A stretch of DNA of 64,000 nucleotides, taken from positions 1 through 64,000 of the forward strand of contig JAEZRC010000007.1 of assembly GCA_023440965.1 (NCBI GenBank). The letters are read 5' to 3'. This document shows positions 62,587-64,000 of this stretch, one piece after another. The stretch comes from Bacillota bacterium (GTDB lineage: Bacteria; Bacillota; Clostridia; Oscillospirales; Ruminococcaceae). A program made the translations under genes and the position numbers. Below the pieces are notes generated by a model, which saw only the letters and a list, made by a program, of their open reading frames with translations, was not told the DNA's origin and searched no databases. Every line of letters begins with the position of its first letter. Position 1 is the first letter of the stretch.

Positions 62587-64000
62587 ATGCTACAAATTAA
62601 AAATGTAAATAAGCAGTACAAGACAGGCGATCTTATTCAGACTGCACTTGATGATGTAAGTCTTGCACTGCGTGATAATGAATTTGTTGCTATTCTTGGA
62701 GCGTCTGGTTCAGGAAAAACAACATTGTTGAATATTATCGGTGGACTTGACCGCTATGACAGCGGAGATTTAATAATCAATGGAATATCTACAAAAAAAT
62801 ACAAGGACAGAGATTGGGATTCTTATAGAAATCATACTATTGGATTTGTTTTTCAGAGTTATAATCTTATTCCACATCAATCAGTTCTATCAAACGTTGA
62901 ACTTGCATTGACAATTTCAGGAATATCACGAGGAGAGCGTAGAAAGCGTGCCAAAGAAGCTTTAGAAAAAGTTGGACTTGGAGATCAGCTTCATAAAAAG
63001 CCTAATCAGATGTCAGGCGGACAAATGCAGCGTGTTGCTATTGCCCGTGCGCTCGTAAATAATCCTGATGTACTTCTTGCCGACGAGCCTACTGGTGCAC
63101 TTGACTCCGAAACAGGCATACAGGTTATTGAGCTTTTAAAGGAAGTTGCAAAAGACAGACTTGTTGTAATGGTAACTCATAACCCTGAACTAGCTAATCA
63201 ATATGCCAACCGCATTGTTAAACTCAAGGACGGACATATTATTGAGGATAGTAATCCATTTGAGGCTGAAGCTTCACAAAAAGAAGCAGAACATAAAAAT
63301 ATGGGCAAGGCAAAAATGTCATTTCTGACTTCATTGTCTTTAAGCTTCAATAATCTCAGAACAAAAAAAGGGCGTACATTACTGACATCCTTCGCAGGTT
63401 CAATTGGTATCATTGGAATTTCTCTGATCCTCGCATTGTCAACTGGTGTAAACACATATATTGAAGATATACAGAGAGATACAATGATTTCCTATCCTAT
63501 TACATTAAAAGATACTACTCTGGATATGAGAAGTATAATCAACAAACACGAAGATATGGATAAGGAGAATAATAAAATATCTAAGAATCGTAAAGGAGTT
63601 TATGCTGATAATACATTAATTGAGGCAACTGCATCAAGTGTTGCTAAAAACAACCTTGCTGAATTTAAGAAGTATCTTGATAATCCTGACAGCAAAATTC
63701 ATAAACACCTTGGTAAAAATGGTATAGTATATACCTATAATATAAGCTTTAATGCTTTCTCATATGATAAGAACAAAACTATTGTAAATTCAAATGCTGA
63801 TGTTGATGCTGTTGTTGGGAAAAAATCGCCGTTTAGCAATAATAATGAACAAATGCAAAGCATGTTCGGAGTACAGTCTTCAAGTGCTAAAAACTTTGAA
63901 GAACTTATGAAAAGCGTCGACGATAAACCAGTAAATTCTGTTGTATCTGATAACTACGATGTATTGTACGGTAATTGGCCGAAAGAATATAATGATGTTG
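62587..64000 (+). CDS. ABC transporter, ATPase-permease fusion (MacB-like), partial
   Basis: ATG 62587 opens a frame of at least 471 codons that runs off the window. Residues 1-235 form a MacB/LolD-type ATPase: Walker A ILGASGSGKTTLLN, Q-loop GFVFQSYNL, signature MSGGQMQRVAIARAL, Walker B VLLADEPTGAL, and switch His in VMVTHNPE. After a charged linker comes the first permease helix (LTSFAGSIGIIGISLILALS) and the start of a large extracytoplasmic domain. Typical roles are peptide or antimicrobial export or sensing; no histidine kinase is visible next to it. Confidence 0.9.
   Translation, partial: MLQIKNVNKQYKTGDLIQTALDDVSLALRDNEFVAILGASGSGKTTLLNIIGGLDRYDSGDLIINGISTKKYKDRDWDSYRNHTIGFVFQSYNLIPHQSVLSNVELALTISGISRGERRKRAKEALEKVGLGDQLHKKPNQMSGGQMQRVAIARALVNNPDVLLADEPTGALDSETGIQVIELLKEVAKDRLVVMVTHNPELANQYANRIVKLKDGHIIEDSNPFEAEASQKEAEHKNMGKAKMSFLTSLSLSFNNLRTKKGRTLLTSFAGSIGIIGISLILALSTGVNTYIEDIQRDTMISYPITLKDTTLDMRSIINKHEDMDKENNKISKNRKGVYADNTLIEATASSVAKNNLAEFKKYLDNPDSKIHKHLGKNGIVYTYNISFNAFSYDKNKTIVNSNADVDAVVGKKSPFSNNNEQMQSMFGVQSSSAKNFEELMKSVDDKPVNSVVSDNYDVLYGNWPKEYNDV

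Noticed and set aside
1..64000. CRISPR arrays
   Set aside because: No regularly spaced repeats of 24-40 bases with unique spacers were seen on either strand.

Overview
This window is a chromosomal segment from a low-GC, Gram-positive anaerobe. The best fit is a Ruminococcus-like member of the Clostridia (Oscillospiraceae). The evidence is A+T-rich DNA with AGGAGG-type ribosome sites, pyruvate phosphate dikinase, [FeFe]-hydrogenase maturases, a GH26 mannan hydrolase, a ComFB/DUF1015 pair and Firmicutes-style gene orders (smpB-ssrA, rpsF-ssb-rpsR, rpsB-tsf). The genus is inferred from gene content only.

Bases 1-13,320 are an accessory island. It starts with a stretch of consecutive RNA hairpins (150-375), then a PD-(D/E)xK-type gene broken by several lesions (598-2002), then a SIR2-HerA anti-phage pair in which both genes are broken (2167-5614), and an intact HEPN-like gene (5640-6272). 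After small gene remnants comes an intact agr-type quorum-sensing locus in the order response regulator, kinase, AgrB, AgrD (7230-10087). A 21-bp-period direct repeat lies in front of agrB, and the propeptide itself is a 49-residue gene. The island ends with a headless resolvase joined to a headless surface protein (10491-11434), an intact cytoplasmic GH26 enzyme (11765-12727), and a decayed serine recombinase whose reading frame runs into the 3' end of ssrA (tmRNA, 13322-13673). ssrA is a classic integration site, so this is probably an old ssrA-linked island now eroding.

From 13.3 kb on the window is mostly ordinary chromosome with no broken genes. Minus-strand blocks are smpB-ssrA, a PAS-GGDEF-EAL protein, and sugar kinase-glmU-pth-mfd. 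They are followed by a PspA-like protein gene, ppdK, a Ca2+-type P-ATPase, tRNA-Leu(GAG), nth, a lipoprotein, secA, DUF1015-comFB, an AEC transporter, a candidate roughly 200-nt structured RNA (40085-40286), rpe and a MecA-like adaptor.

The most unusual part of the core is 41661-45995: three membrane proteins related to RnfD, RnfE and RnfA, without RnfB, RnfC or RnfG. The FMN-threonine motif and most of the iron-sulfur cysteines of genuine Rnf/Nqr subunits are missing. The RnfD-like protein has a cytosolic tail of about 290 charged residues, and the next gene encodes a membrane-anchored putative glycoside hydrolase. This looks like a repurposed Rnf scaffold.

The right end holds prfB (without the usual programmed frameshift), a RING-like zinc-finger membrane protein, galU, rpsF-ssb-rpsR, and a TM1266-hydG-hydF operon behind a leader with mutually exclusive hairpins. 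It continues with metA, glyA, rarA, a YlmC-like gene, rpsB (behind a pseudoknot-capable leader), tsf, an HD nucleotidase, an iron alcohol dehydrogenase and the start of a MacB-like ABC transporter cut by the window edge.
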